A stretch of DNA of 64,000 nt, from the NCBI GenBank assembly GCA_944472155.2, contig OX235279.1:51867564-51931563 (forward strand), in the 5' to 3' direction. This DNA comes from Trichobilharzia szidati (Eukaryota > Platyhelminthes > Trematoda > Strigeidida > Schistosomatidae). Shown here piece after piece: positions 46,346 to 58,099 of this stretch (the stretch's first letter is position 1; each line of letters opens with the position of its first letter). A program made the translations under genes and the position numbers. The notes beneath the pieces were generated by a model that worked only from the letters and a program-made list of their open reading frames with translations, ran no database searches and was not told where the DNA came from.

Positions 46346-47120
46346 GTATTTGACGAAACGTTCCACATACAGTATTACCTCTTGGATCAGTAACAAGGGG
46401 TTATGCGTAGCTTTAATGTCAATGAATATGGTGTTACTGTCCTGGAAACAAAAGGTTGTTCAACGTGTAGACCTCTTAACTAACTCAGTAAAACGGCAGG
46501 ATAATAACCTACAGGATTTTGATCCGGATGCTCTCATGACCGGAGATTTCATTTCAATATCAACCGTCTGTCATAACATCAGTTCCTGTTTCCAACTTCA
46601 AGCTGTCTCAATCCGCAATACTATTCAGCTCCAGAAAAATGTCCAGTTAGAGTCTCTATTGACAACTACTTCAACACAAATCTCTCGTAAAGATACATCT
46701 CTTTAATCTTATGAAAGTGATCAGTTGTTGAAAAATGTGCGAAAAAGCAAATCTTTCTAATCGTTACTGAATTTATCAAAACTTTTGAGCCAACAGAAGC
46801 ATAAATTAACATATTTATAGCACTTGCATTCCTTGCTTAGCCTGAATAAAGCAAGAGCGAATATAATTGAAGGCCATTTTTAACAGACTTCCGGTCAAAA
46901 GGAAAGGGAGTAACATGTAATTTCAATTAAGAAAGGTTTGTGATCACTATAAGCTGAATCGCGCACATTTCTCAAGCTGTGGAATAATGGCTACTCTATG
47001 GAAAATAACTGCTTAAAATGTTAGTATTGAAATAAACATGTTCTGTAATTATGATAGCTTTCATACACATGGAAAATAGTAACTGTACGACAAGTCAAGT
47101 TTTAGTGGAGTAATACGCTG
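46346..47120. other. intergenic with one unassigned 118-codon ORF
   Basis: The plus-strand ORF at 46350-46706 is Ser/Thr/Gln-rich with no motif, signal peptide or family that I recognise. Without an upstream signal or homolog I do not call it a gene. Confidence 0.3.
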
Positions 47121-47124
47121 AAGT

Positions 47125-47352
47125 GTGCATCGGTGGTTCAGTGGTAGAAAGCTCACCAATCATGGAGGTAGTCCGGGGTTCGATTCTCGGTCGTTGCACC
47201 CCTAAACCTTGTCTAGGCGTTATTAAGCCCGGTAAATAGGGAAGATTGTTTTGTGAGGCTAATAGCTCCATCCCGAAAAACGCACCAATGAAAATTAAAC
47301 TTTAAAGCTCAAGCTCAAAGCCCTATATTCCTCTTGGAACGCAAAGGAATAA
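47125..47352 (+). mobile_element. tRNA-headed SINE (family 1), diverged
   Basis: Head 'gcatcggtggttcagtggta', B-box 'gggttcgattctc', body 'tgaggctaatagctccatcc' and tail 'ccctatattcctcttggaac' followed by 'gcaaaggaataa'. More diverged than the 34306 copy, and no clear target duplication is visible. Confidence 0.8.
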
Positions 47353-50086
47353 GTTAAATTACTAATTATTATTAATACACTAAATTCTAGCTAAACCCGT
47401 AATATACACTTACTACTGTAAGAAGCTTTCCATTCTCCAATATAAAACATATAATCAAGTTCCAACAATGTACAGATTCTGAAGTAATCCTATCATTATA
47501 ATGGGATAGCCATAACAGAGGTTTTATTTAAGGTTAATGCAGTAATGTTTTCAGAACCAGTAGACTTTATTCCATTTTATCCTCGGCAAATCTATTTGAC
47601 GAATACGTTGAGTTAAAACTTATCCATACACTTTTATTATAACTTGACGGAGTAAATGATCAGTTTTCGAAGTCTTGTATGTCATAAACGAAACAGTTTT
47701 ATCACACTGGCCCGCCCATTCGTCGTCATTGGCCATTATCAGTAATACACATGCACTTAACAAACTTCAATCTGAGCAGTCTATTAGTACAATTAACTCC
47801 TACATACACTGTGTAGCTCATAAGCTTTAGACACAAATGCATATTTGTTTTCCAGAGTAAATGAGTGATTTGAAAATTCAGTAAGGCTAACATTAGAAGT
47901 TTGCAGTATAGAAGACTGAATCACAATGTAACTACTTTAACGAAAGGATAACGAAGGGAATAGGATAATTCCAATGAGATGATACCAGACATTCTGTAAA
48001 CGGAAACAACAACTGGTGACTTGTTTTCTATATTTCGCGTCATGACATTTACACTAAAGTGTACTGTTCTATGCAATCTTTTTTGACTATGATACGTAGG
48101 ATTTTCTATTTCAGCAACACCTCCATTTTGTTACTGCTACTCTATCTGAATGGATATTATGTATTTTCTCTCAAGAGCTTAAACCATGTGGTTTGATTTA
48201 GGAAACTGCTGTGCTGTTTCACTTGGTATCTGTTCGTGTATTCTTAACACCACATCAGGTCCTAATGGAATTCACTAACTATCTTTATTTCTATGCCACT
48301 TAACTACGCGTTATAATGGTTATGGTTATTTTTATTTTGTCACCAATTATACAAAATCATTGAATGATAAATTACTAAACCTAACATTAGTTAAAAATCC
48401 TAAAACTATAAAATTCGGATTCTAAAATAATTATTCTGCAGGATGTTTATTGCTTACTCTCAGTAAATTGTGTATAATCTCAAGTGATATCCAGGTGAGT
48501 AGGAATGAAATCCTGTCATGTGTGCATCTAATAATTGATATCTCTTCAAAGATTTTGGAAATTCAGTCGAATTTTCGCCTTCACTGACACTTCTACAGGA
48601 TAATTAGATGTCATCTCAATAGAAAGTTGTTGATTTTATCAAGAATGAGCAACAGACTGACTATCGTAGGAACTATTTATCCGCTTTACATTTTCTTTTT
48701 CACGAATTCCAGTCAGCGGATTTTCAATTTTTGCTTCATTCGTACTGATTTTAAACAGACCTTTCATTCTTTCACGATGCATTCAGTTGCCTGAAATAAT
48801 TTACTTCCTCGTCTTGAACAGAAAATCATTTTACTTCAGGGGAAAACTTCAAATTGGAAGCAAATGTTGGCCTAAAATATGACTCGTAAAACTCCTAAAA
48901 TTTGACCTTCTGTTTTTCTGTTTTCAAGTAAGAAATATCAACTAGTTGTATTCACAAGAGCATTTGGAATACTGTTCTTATTGTACCACATGAATTGTCA
49001 TAAGTCATATTAGAAGCGATGCCATAAAGCGATAAGTATATATAGACTGCCTGTAAGTTTGTGTTCTCAAAGTATTACATTTTGAAAACAAGTCAAGGAG
49101 GAGATGATAGGTGAAGTGTGACACGAATAGAAAACCAGTATTAAGGTTTTTGTTCATTGAATCAAAAATTTAAATTGGATAAACTAATTTATTCCTTAAA
49201 ACATAGATATATGAACATAAAGTAGACGAAATGGATTAAATTCATCCTGTTAGGTTTATTAAGTCATCCAGGCTTTGCTAACGCTGACGATGATATCTAC
49301 TCATGTCTGTTAGCTGTATTCCAAGGGTTGACTGTGGAAAATCATTTATAAAGCCCAACTAATATGCATTCACTGTTTCTGTTGAATTCTAAGGATGTTG
49401 AGACAATCATGATACGACTGAAACAAAAACTCAGTTTTGTAGAAGCAAAACTGGCTCATTTCAAAGATTTATGATAATCAGTCTTTAATTAGGCCTCAAG
49501 GCAACAATAGACACCAGTTAACTAGTCAGTTCTCATTGTGTATGATTTCACTTTTTGCCCGATGTCATTCCAAAGTGCCAACTATGAGCTGTGTGTTTAA
49601 TTTTGTTTAAAACGTTTTACTACTTTTCTCCTATTTTAGTACATCATTGCTAAAATTCTAAGAACAATAAATCATACAACTTCCAAAAGTCATAAGTGAA
49701 ATGAAAAATTCTTTCCACTTCTAGTCACAAACAAACAAAATCACCTCACGTTAATCCGTGGGCATTGTCAGATCTTCTGTACTAGCAGCCGAAATGTCAA
49801 CAGAGGACCAACATTTTGGCCAAACGTAGTCAGTCGACTGGAAATGAAAAATTAACTTAAATGTAGATCGTACAATATTCCCTTATAATAACTTCAGAGG
49901 TCAAATTTTCTCACGTGTGCAATAATTTGGTCTTTTGGTTATAGCTTTTTGCTGTTTTGAAATAATCTGTAAACCTAATTATCTTTCACAATGATAAATG
50001 TGAGGATGGAGTTACCTCTTTTCAGAGCGTGTGGTCACAGTACTATGGGTTTTTCTAATGGCAAACCCATCTAGAACTCATTAGCC
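47353..50086. other. intergenic, no gene seen
   Basis: About 2.7 kb of AT-rich sequence. A short segment near 49250-49320 has LINE-like words. Nothing else is recognised. Confidence 0.4.
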
Positions 50087-50326
50087 TTTTTTTAACTTTT
50101 ATTCCTTTACATTCCTAGTGGAACATAGGGCTTCAAGCTAGAGCTTTGAAGTTTCGGTGGTAGTGGTATTTATGTTTACAGGGTGGGGTTGCTAGCCATA
50201 TGCCCAACCTCCCCTTTTTACCAGTCTTATTGGCTTAGCGAGGTTTGGGAGAGCGTTGGCCGGGGATCGAACCCCAAACCATCTGTGTGGTTGGCGAGTA
50301 TTCTACAGCTGTGCCACCAACGCCTT
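50087..50326 (-). mobile_element. tRNA-headed SINE (family 1)
   Basis: The minus-strand head has B-box 'ggttcgatcccc' and the tail 'gccctatgttccactaggaa' followed by 'tgtaaaggaata'. A short repeat 'attagcc' occurs at 50080-50086 and 50327-50333, a plausible but short target duplication. Confidence 0.8.
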
Positions 50327-50885
50327 ATTAGCCCTTAGCTGACTAGAAAAATACTCATCTTTTCATAGATTTATACTGATGGTACAATAAGGATCATTAT
50401 TATTTCACATTATCGTATACTACTTAAGGCAGGCATTCAGTTTACGTTAGTTATATCTAAATTGTATGTGTTTAATCAATACTAATAATGTTTTGATAAT
50501 ATTCTCAAAATTTTACTTCCTTTTGTCATATTTCGTGAAAGTACTGACGCACTATTTTGGTGTTTGCATTTTATAAGTAGATGTAAGCAATATTGCAAAA
50601 ACGTCTTCTGAAAAACAGTGAGAATATGTATATCACTCGAGATGTCAATAAAGCATCGACGCAAGAAGAATCCATCAAGAAATTGAAATAAAGGATATTA
50701 GCAATATTATTTGCAAATTTCGTGATTATTTCCTTAATACGCATTGCATTTGATTGCAAAAAGCATTACTTCTGATCTTCCGAGTGTTGTTCACTTACAG
50801 CTTATTTCTTTACAATATGATGCTGACTTTCAGTACAGTACCCAATTTATGGAAGTGAATCCAGCAGTAACTAATTACAGGATTT

Positions 50886-50927
<42 letters not shown>
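50886..50927. repeat. (CTA)14 microsatellite
   Basis: A 42-bp perfect trinucleotide run. Confidence 0.95.
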
Positions 50928-51219
50928 TTTGTTATTACTATTGCTATTATTATTCTTTGTTTTTTATTCATGGACTAGATAAATCATGTGCACAGTTTCT
51001 GTCATAAGATTTTTTCTTACTGAATGGAAATTTTTCTAAAGGGCTTAGGGACAAATTGTTTTTGATTGAGAAAAGCAGAAATTAATATAATCATCACATC
51101 ATATTATTTGACAAACACGCACATGACTTTTTTTAAAAACAAAACATGCAGTGTGTTTAGAAAACAGTCAACATATTATTTTGTTGGCATCAAACTATAA
51201 AGTACATTTTTACGCTATA

Positions 51220-51430
51220 CATTGCCAATAATTGGTCATTCTGTCTGCAACTTTCTCCTAACCAAGTTTGTTATGTCTGCAAATAAGAGAGAAAGACATA
51301 TTGCTTCTTTTTTATGTATGGTATTTTCCAGAATTTTATAATAAAAGACCTTGACGTCGAAAATCAATTTATGGCAATGATTGGCTAATTCCTATATTTC
51401 AACCTAGATGTTAGACATTGATTGGTTAAC
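51220..51430 (+). promoter_or_regulatory. candidate promoter of the LDH-like gene
   Basis: CCAAT at 51225-51229 and inverted CCAAT (ATTGG) at 51231, 51380 and 51421. A TATA-like 'ttataataaaag' lies near 51335 and a CRE-like TGACGTCG at 51352-51359. The cluster lies 90-300 bases before the start codon. Individual motifs are short, and in AT-rich DNA ATTGG can occur by chance. Confidence 0.35.
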
Positions 51431-51516
51431 AGATACACGTTGTCTTTTTACTCTCAGAAGCTCAATTTATCTGAATTAATTCCGCTGATTACTATACTGA
51501 GATTAACCATTCCACT

Positions 51517-52500
51517 ATGAGCTCCATTTTGTGCCCTGTTGCTACCAAGGGAACTGAACACAAGAATCGCAGCAAAATCTCAATAATTGGATCAGGATCT
51601 GTTGGGACATCTACTGCCTTTTCGTTGCTACAAATAGCTGGTGAAATCGCTCTTATTGATAGCGATGAGAAAAAGGTAGAGGGTGAAGTTCTAGATCTTC
51701 AACAAGGTCAGCAGTTCACAAGATATTGCAAGATTATCGGAGGTTCAAATTTTCAGTTAACTACACATTCAGATATTGTTGTTGTCACAGTTACTGCAGA
51801 TAAAAATGAAGATTCTAAACTGACTGCTATTCAAAAAAATGTCGACCTTTTTAAAAAAATTATTCCCGAGATTGTTCACCATAGTCCTGACTGTATTTTA
51901 TTCATTGTAACAGATCCAACTGACATAATGACTCATGTTGCTGCCAAACTGAGTGGTTTCCCAAAACACCGAGTGCTTGGGCTTGGAACAGCTTTGGACT
52001 CAGCGGTTTTTCGTTTTCTTTTGGGAGAAAAATTCGATGTATGTGCTTCAGAAGTTGATGGCTACATAATTGGAGAAAATGGTGAAAACAGTATACCTTT
52101 ATGGAGAAATGTGGATGTTACTGGTGTCAGACTAGCTGCGAAGAATCCAAAAATTGGGGATTCTGGCGATCCTGAAGATTACAAATCTGTATATGAGACT
52201 GTAATTCAAAGCAAAAAAGAACTTGTTCGTTTGAAGGGTAATAATTCCTGGTCTGTCGGTCTTGCTTGTGCTTCTGTTTGTGATGCTATCATAAACAATC
52301 TATATGCCATTTACCCTGTTTCAGTTTATATGAAAGGTGTCAATGGCGTTCAAGAAGATGCTTTTCTAAGTTTTCCATCCTTGATAAATTCCAAGGGGGT
52401 TAGCCATGTAATACCACAACTACTAACCACTGATGAAGACAAAATACTAAAACAGTGTGTAAGAGAGCAAGTAAATCTCATGAAACAATTAAATTTATAG
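51517..52500 (+). CDS. lactate dehydrogenase-like protein, probably catalytically inactive
   Basis: An intact, intronless 327-codon frame close to the usual LDH length (about 332). The Rossmann loop is 'GSGSVG' (residues 25-30) with an acidic residue after strand β2 (Asp48). 'VEGEVLDLQQGQQF', 'IQKNVDLFKKIIPEIV', 'KLSGFPKHRVLGLG' and the C-terminal 'PVSVYMKGVNGVQEDAFLS' are all LDH-typical. Active-site positions differ: the substrate-loop Arg region reads 'ADKNEDSK' (Lys101 for Arg), Asn becomes Asp133 ('VTDPTD'), the substrate-binding Arg becomes Val164 ('LDSAVFR'), the catalytic His becomes Asn188 ('GENGEN') and the 'TSW' Thr becomes Asn243. Only the relay Asp161 is kept. So it has an LDH fold with probable NAD binding but no lactate/pyruvate chemistry expected. 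It could be a retrocopy or an old paralog under selection. The ATG at 51517 is the first in frame. Confidence 0.9.
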   Translation: MSSILCPVATKGTEHKNRSKISIIGSGSVGTSTAFSLLQIAGEIALIDSDEKKVEGEVLDLQQGQQFTRYCKIIGGSNFQLTTHSDIVVVTVTADKNEDSKLTAIQKNVDLFKKIIPEIVHHSPDCILFIVTDPTDIMTHVAAKLSGFPKHRVLGLGTALDSAVFRFLLGEKFDVCASEVDGYIIGENGENSIPLWRNVDVTGVRLAAKNPKIGDSGDPEDYKSVYETVIQSKKELVRLKGNNSWSVGLACASVCDAIINNLYAIYPVSVYMKGVNGVQEDAFLSFPSLINSKGVSHVIPQLLTTDEDKILKQCVREQVNLMKQLNL

Positions 52501-52533
52501 ATCTATTGCAAAAAACTTTGTAAGTTTGAATTG

Positions 52534-52539
52534 AATAAA
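52534..52539 (+). terminator. poly(A) signal AATAAA of the LDH-like gene
   Basis: Canonical hexamer 34 bases after the stop codon, implying a very short 3' UTR. Confidence 0.6.
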
Positions 52540-52559
52540 ATTGTTTCAGATTATATTTG

Positions 52560-53090
52560 AATTCTTACCATATCACCTTAACTAGGACTTTACTAGTTTA
52601 ACGAAATCCATTTAAAGCAGACTGTTGTCGTACGAGATGTAAAACGAATGCCAACCTTAACTTCTTATTTGTAAATGTAGTTCGTAATTCCTAGATATCT
52701 ATTCCTAGATTTCATTTTTCTGAAAATTCATTTTATCAGCACGTGGATAAAATATAAAATATAAGGAGTCATTATTTGTATTGTAAGATGTGTGTCATAC
52801 TGCCTTATCATTACGAAATTGTGCAGTAATCTTCTGGTGTAGTCATGCCAGTTTCTTTAGTAAAATTCTGAAATCCATGACTAGTAAGGTCACTTGAAAT
52901 TAGTTATCATAACAAGCACTACACTATTTCTTCGATATGGATCCAGAGTCCTAAAGTAGCAGTAGTTTGTAGGTGAAATATGTGAATTAAAGAAGAATGC
53001 GCTTCATTGATTGTGATACTGACAAACAAGGGAAATAATTGGAGAAGATTTGTAGCTCAGGTGGGTGATATTGAACTAATCATGTTCTCT
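52560..53090. other. intergenic, nothing recognised
   Basis: No ORF or repeat that I can assign. Confidence 0.4.
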
Positions 53091-53092
53091 AA

Positions 53093-53215
53093 GTTGGTTG
53101 ATTTAATCGCGAAGTTTTCGTCGTCCTTCTGGACAACATCTTCAGCGCAGGTCTTGGTATAAAATGAACTTATTTGAATTCCCCAGGAATGATGTAATTG
53201 TATCTCCTGACAACT
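53093..53215 (-). repeat. single unit of the hammerhead-bearing repeat
   Basis: Matches one arm of the 28486-28746 palindrome: 'ggttgatttaatcgcgaagt', 'tcgtcgtccttctggacaac', TCTTCAG (53139-53145), then 'ggtataaaatgaac'. On the minus strand this gives CTGAAGA, a GTCC/GGAC stem and GAAA. Confidence 0.7.
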
Positions 53216-54229
53216 ACTGTCGAGACTAGTTATTTTAATAATATGTTTGTTAGTCCCTAATTCATTTTAGTACCAGGCTTCTAGGAGTTCCCTGGCATTT
53301 TTAGTGTTTCCTCTATTTAAAAGTTCTACAAGAGAAGGCAAAAGCAGTTTTTCGACAATAAAACTGCATACGAAACGTCATTTAGTATACAACATAGTAT
53401 AACGTATTTTGTTTTCATACATATTGTTGTGTGAATGTGGAGATACTTATTTTGTGTTGATCAAACTACTGAACTATATCAAATTACTTGTATGTGAGAA
53501 TGACATCTTAAATTATTCAATTGTAAACGGATTCCCAGTTTAGGCTGATTGTGGAAGATTTAGACCGCAAAACGTTGAATTTAATCCATTCCACAATATT
53601 TATTATTTTCGCCTTACAAAAATTTATAAAGAAATCTAACAGTACGTAATATATGACCATTCACTTAGTCAAATAAATACACCTAAATTGAAATTACAGT
53701 ACGTTGTAGAGTTCGATTTCCACTTATGCAAGAATAAGTAGATTCACTTAGTTTTTGTTTCAAGCTTTTATTGGTCACAAAATATACCTCAGGAAAAAAA
53801 GGGTTACTGGTAGATTTCAAATACGCTTTGCTGATAAAAGCCAACTAATGTAAGAGGTAGGCCTTGAGCTGTCCCCTGAATGAGTCCTGATATTTAATAC
53901 AGAGTGATAGAATCCGTACTATCTTGCTTTTGCATTGATCTCATCGCTGGTTTTGTTCAATGAATAAGCACAGCTGATCACACACAACTCTTATATCTAG
54001 TTGTTGAAAAGTGGTTCTGAATATACATGTTTTGTCACTCGCGCTAGTGGCAATAACTCATGACAAAACTCATCTTTTGAAATGAATTTGAATCACTTAT
54101 TCGGTTTTCGCATTTCTTCAGTATTAATAGTCTGGCTGCTCCTGTGCAGTCAGTTAAATTGAGCGAATTCGTAGTCGGATTTCTAAAAATCATCATGTGA
54201 AGTTAAGTTAGAGACAAACAGGGTCTATT
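53216..54229. other. intergenic, nothing firm
   Basis: Around 53545-53600 'ctgattgtggaagatttag' followed by 'accgcaaaacgttgaa' loosely resembles the RTE 3' UTR hammerhead-like block, but core bases are lost. No gene. Confidence 0.35.
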
Positions 54230-54720
54230 CGCAGTTCTACTTTAGCGCACTTCTTAGATACTGAACATAGAGTTGATGTTAACAAGGCGTTTTAGTTTAT
54301 CTGCCGTATTCCGACTAATTAATCTTAATTTCGCCATTACGAATTCGTTTTTCACATATATCTGAAGCCGTTGCAATCCACCTAAAAAAAGCCTAACCTT
54401 TATGTTCAGAAGAAGTTATTTAGACGCTTTCCCTACCTTGGCCGTCATCACTGAAATTTAATACATGAAAAATTCCCATTCGAACATTACTAGGCAGAAG
54501 ACAAGTAGTTTAGCGAGGAGTCTCTTTTCGGCGAATTCATTTTCATAGTTGTACAATCGCAAATAAATATGGTTGTTTTGTATGAGTGTGTACATTAAAT
54601 TTGTCAAACGAAAATACAATTAATAAGTTCAGATGAATTGGATGTTGATATAAGAGGGTAGTAACAAAAGTGATGAGTTGTCACAAACGATTGTTGAAGA
54701 AGAGTTACGTAATAACATGA
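54230..54720 (+). pseudogene. Penelope-like element C-terminal and 3' region, decayed
   Basis: Reading through stops gives 'STLAHFLDTEHRVDVNKAF', then 'YLKPLQST', 'KPNLYVQKKLFRRFPYLG', the PLE C-terminal order also seen at 17945-18199 and 60376. The following 'ttcattttcatagttgtaca' block (about 54537) also occurs near 59960. Confidence 0.6.
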
Positions 54721-55069
54721 ATAGTTTTATGAAAGAGTTGTACTCAGGGTGAATATGGAAACAAAATAACATACGGAATTACACAAGGGTTTTAAGTAGA
54801 AAAATATGCATACAAACAGAAGTTAAGTCAAATCAAACAAACAAACAAAAAAAGTTAAGTCAAATCAACAGAGTTGTTACCATGAGAGTAGAAGTGGTTG
54901 AATAATTTTCTTTGGTATGAAATTTAATAATCTGGAAATTTCCCATTTCATAGAAGCATTTTACAAGCTGTCATTGTTTTAACTGGCTTTAGTTTGGTCT
55001 AAACAACTCTAAATATTTTAGAAAATATCAGTGCTGTCAATAACAGTTATTGTTTAAATTCTTATTATT
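54721..55069. other. intergenic, nothing recognised
   Basis: Contains a small internal duplication 'agttaagtcaaatcaa' (about 54820 and 54851). No gene. Confidence 0.4.
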
Positions 55070-57310
55070 TATTATTCCCTTGCGTTCCGAATGGAACATA
55101 GGGCTTCAACAACACATCTTCACTTTGTTCTGTTTTACACCGTCCTCTTCAGCTGGGTTCACGATTGACCAAACTCTCTCTTCTCCTCCTCGCACGATAT
55201 CCTCCACGTCACCGTCTATGTGACGACCCACTCGTCGTTTCCCGTTTGGATTCCACTCGAGAACCTGGCGTGCATTGTCATTCGATGACTTCCTCAATGC
55301 ATGCCCGATCCATCTCCACTTTCTCTTACATATTTGTTGAGCGTTCGGCTCTTGGTTGGTTTGTCGCCAGCCAGAGTTTCTTGTTGCTAACTCTTTCTGG
55401 CCGGTTGGCCACTTCATCTTCAGTATGGAGTCAACAAGAGTGGCAGATTTTGATGAAAGTCTGCAACCTGGTGGAAATCCCTTCAGTGACACGCAGTGTA
55501 AGTTTTTGATCCGTATAGAAGAACCGACTTCACATTGGTGCTGAAAATGCGAATCTTGTTCCTTATGCTGAGCGCGGAATATTTCCAAACTGGTTTCAGG
55601 TTGATGAAGACGCATCTTGCCTTTCCTATTCTGACTTTGACATCTTCGTCCGTTCCGCCTATATTTGAAGGATAAGTGAAGGAGGTAGCCTCTGTTAAAT
55701 CTCTCCCGTTGATGGTGATTTGTGTTGGTTGTTATTATTGCTGTCCGTTGGTTATCTCCATCAACGCCGTCTTCTCTGAGTTCACCTGCAGTCCTGCCTT
55801 CGCTGCCTCATCAGCCAGTTTGTTGGTTTTCACTTGCAAGTCTTCGAGTTTGTGGGATATTAGACATATATCATCTGCAAAATCCAGATATTCTGGAGTC
55901 TTCTTATCGATCGTCCAGCGTATTCCTGACTCCTCGCTCCCTGTGCACAGGCTGACGCATAATCCAGTACACCACAATTAAGAATATCAGCTTCGGTGAT
56001 AATAGGCAGCCCTGTCTTACTCCTGTATGCACTTCCAACACCTCGCTGAGTTTTCCGTTGTGGATCACTTGACACGTGGCATTGTCATATAGCTGTTGAA
56101 TGAGGTTAACTAAGACTTGGGCACTGCACGCCATAGTATGGAAATAGTTTCCAAAATACTTCTCAGTCAACGCTGCCTGTCAAATGCCTTTTCGAAGTCG
56201 GTGAAGTTGAGGTGGAGTGAAGTTTGACTGCCATTCTATGCTTTTTTCTGTGATGACGATGCGTGGAGTTGCAATTTGATCAGCACATAATTTGCCTTTC
56301 CTGAATGCATCTTGTTCAGGTCTTGCAGAGTTCCGTATGCATTGCTTCCTTTATTCTCTCCAGGATGATGCAACTTAGCATTATTTCAAGCCAGATTTTG
56401 CACAGGCCTAAGTCGCCCTTTGGCAGTTTAACGAGGTAACCTTTCTTCCAATCAGTGGGCGCCTTCCCTTCTTTCCAAACTTTTTGCGCTAATGGAGTAG
56501 TGAGAGCATCTGCCACAGTCTCTGGGGCCATCTTCAGTGCTTCGGGAGGGATGGCGAATAGTCCTGCCGTCTTCTTGGCCAGTGTTCAGTAGCTCAGTCA
56601 CATTCAGGACTTCTTCCTTAGTTGGAGGAGTGGTGTCCACTGGCAGTTCTGTGCGTGCTGTTGGTGGTATTTCTGGACGAGTTGCCGGTGGTGGTCGATT
56701 CAAGAGCCGTTTAAAGTGATCAGCCCATTGTTTGATCTGGTTGTCCTCCCCGGTGATTGGGTTCCCTCAGGCATCCTTTATTGGCTTCATCACCCGGGTT
56801 GATCTCGGATAGAGACATGGTTATCTGATATAGTGTCCCGATGTCTCTTTTGCCTGCGGCCAGCCTGTTCTGCTTCAGTTTTCGGCCAGTGTATCGTAGA
56901 ATTGTCGTTTGTCTTTCCTAGCACTCTTCATCACTTCTTTATTGAGTGCAGCATACATTGACCTCAGCTTCTCCTTCTGTTGTCCATCTCTGCATTGAGT
57001 CATCTTCTCTTTCACCATCCTTCTCTCCTCTCCTCGATTAGCTTCCAGCTGTCCGTTGGCCGCCACTCCTTGTCTTGTATCTTCCTTCTTCCTAGAACAG
57101 TTGTACACGTTTCCTTAAATATCGCTTTCAGAGAGTTCCAATGTTCTTCCACACCGGTTTCCTCATTGATGCCAAGTAGCGTCTCCGACTATGCTCTGAT
57201 CTGACCGGTGGTGAAGGCATCCCTTGTAGCTTTGTCCTTCAGTGTACGAATGTTGAACTTGAATTTTGGCACTTCTAAAGGATGATTCTCTGTAATACCT
57301 TCTAGGCTTA
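55070..57310 (-). pseudogene. RTE-like LINE, 5'-truncated and frameshifted
   Basis: Minus-strand pieces in order: 'VEEHWNSLKAIFKETC', 'RKDKRQFYDTLAEN', 'TPPTKEEVLNVTELLNTG', 'WKEGKAPTDWKKGYLVKLPKGD', 'LVNLIQQLYDNATCQVIHNG' with 'VRQGCLLSPKLI', then 'YLDFADDICLISHKLEDLQ' (FADD motif C), and '[20 protein letters not shown]' with '[12 protein letters not shown]'. Frames change several times, so it is inactive. The 3' end 'agccctatgttccattcgga' plus (AAT)n is shared with SINE family 1. It lacks the endonuclease region. A different family from the RTE at 42853. Confidence 0.85.
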
Positions 57311-57599
57311 GGTGGTAAACAAATTTAGTTAAGTACAATATCTCACTGATTTTCTTGCCAAAATAATAAGTAAATTAGATTCCAATACTACCACCACCAG
57401 AGATCTATCCATATATTTCATACATAGAGAAATTCTGTTATAGGTAAACCATATTTGTCAAGAAATCGCTGATACTCAAGAAAATTCGTAGAGAGGTACT
57501 TCAAAAGTGATAGGAATAATGTAAAGCATTGTCAAAAATAGACTAGAGTTGCCAAAATAAGGATTTTGAAATCATGGGCGAAATTCTTTGCTCCAAAGG

Positions 57600-57705
57600 A
57601 TGCTTGTTTTCTCCAAGCTGGGTGGTTTAATTACGAATTTAGCGCTAAAAATGTTACCTAGAAGGATAATGAAGACTGTGAAATTACACCACCAACCTGA
57701 GAAAA
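57600..57705. repeat. decayed hammerhead-type hairpin repeat
   Basis: 'ttttctccaagctgggtggt' and its inverted form 'ccaccaacctgagaaaac' bracket a centre with remnants of the 28486 repeat unit ('ttacctagaaggataatgaa'). The family match is weak but the inverted structure is clear. Confidence 0.5.
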
Positions 57706-57861
57706 CACAAAATGAACTACACTTTATATCAGATGAAATTCTCCCACCAGTTTTAGCATATTGAAGCCAATGGTGCACATAGGGCTTTCCTTACTCCCTT
57801 TCTTTTTTCTTTTTTCTAACATGACTTTATTCTGATAAAAATAATTGTCAAGAATTGGTTT

Positions 57862-58095
57862 GTAGGGATTTTGTTTGATTGGTTGGGGGATTTCATTATG
57901 AGCTGACCCAGGCTAGAGAACCACTGGAAAACCTGAGAGTGCTGGAAAGCTGTTTCGTCCTAGTTTGGGACTCTTCATCAGTACGCACCCACCTGGGTTT
58001 GAACCCAGGACCTTCTGGGTACAAGGCCAGCGAGCTCGTAGACCATTAAGCCACTGAGAACCGATCCGGTGGCCTTGTAACCAGAATGTCCTGGG
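57862..58095 (-). mobile_element. Smα-like SINE (family 2), inverted partner
   Basis: On the minus strand: 'ggcttaatggtctacgagct', B-box 'gggttcaaaccc', CTGATGA (57981-57975), an AGA insertion, GTCCC…GGAC and GAAAC (57956-57952), then 'agctttccagcactctcagg'. Tail 'ccaatcaaacaaaatcccta'. Both core halves of a hammerhead are present. It forms an inverted pair with 58100-58300. Confidence 0.85.
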
Positions 58096-58099
58096 AATT

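Noticed and set aside
46350..46706. 118-codon ORF
   Set aside because: No recognisable motif or homolog, no regulatory context. Kept only as a note in the region entry.
55735..56170. Separate small genes on the minus strand
   Set aside because: They are consecutive frameshifted pieces of one LINE RT (GVRQGC and FADD motifs in order).
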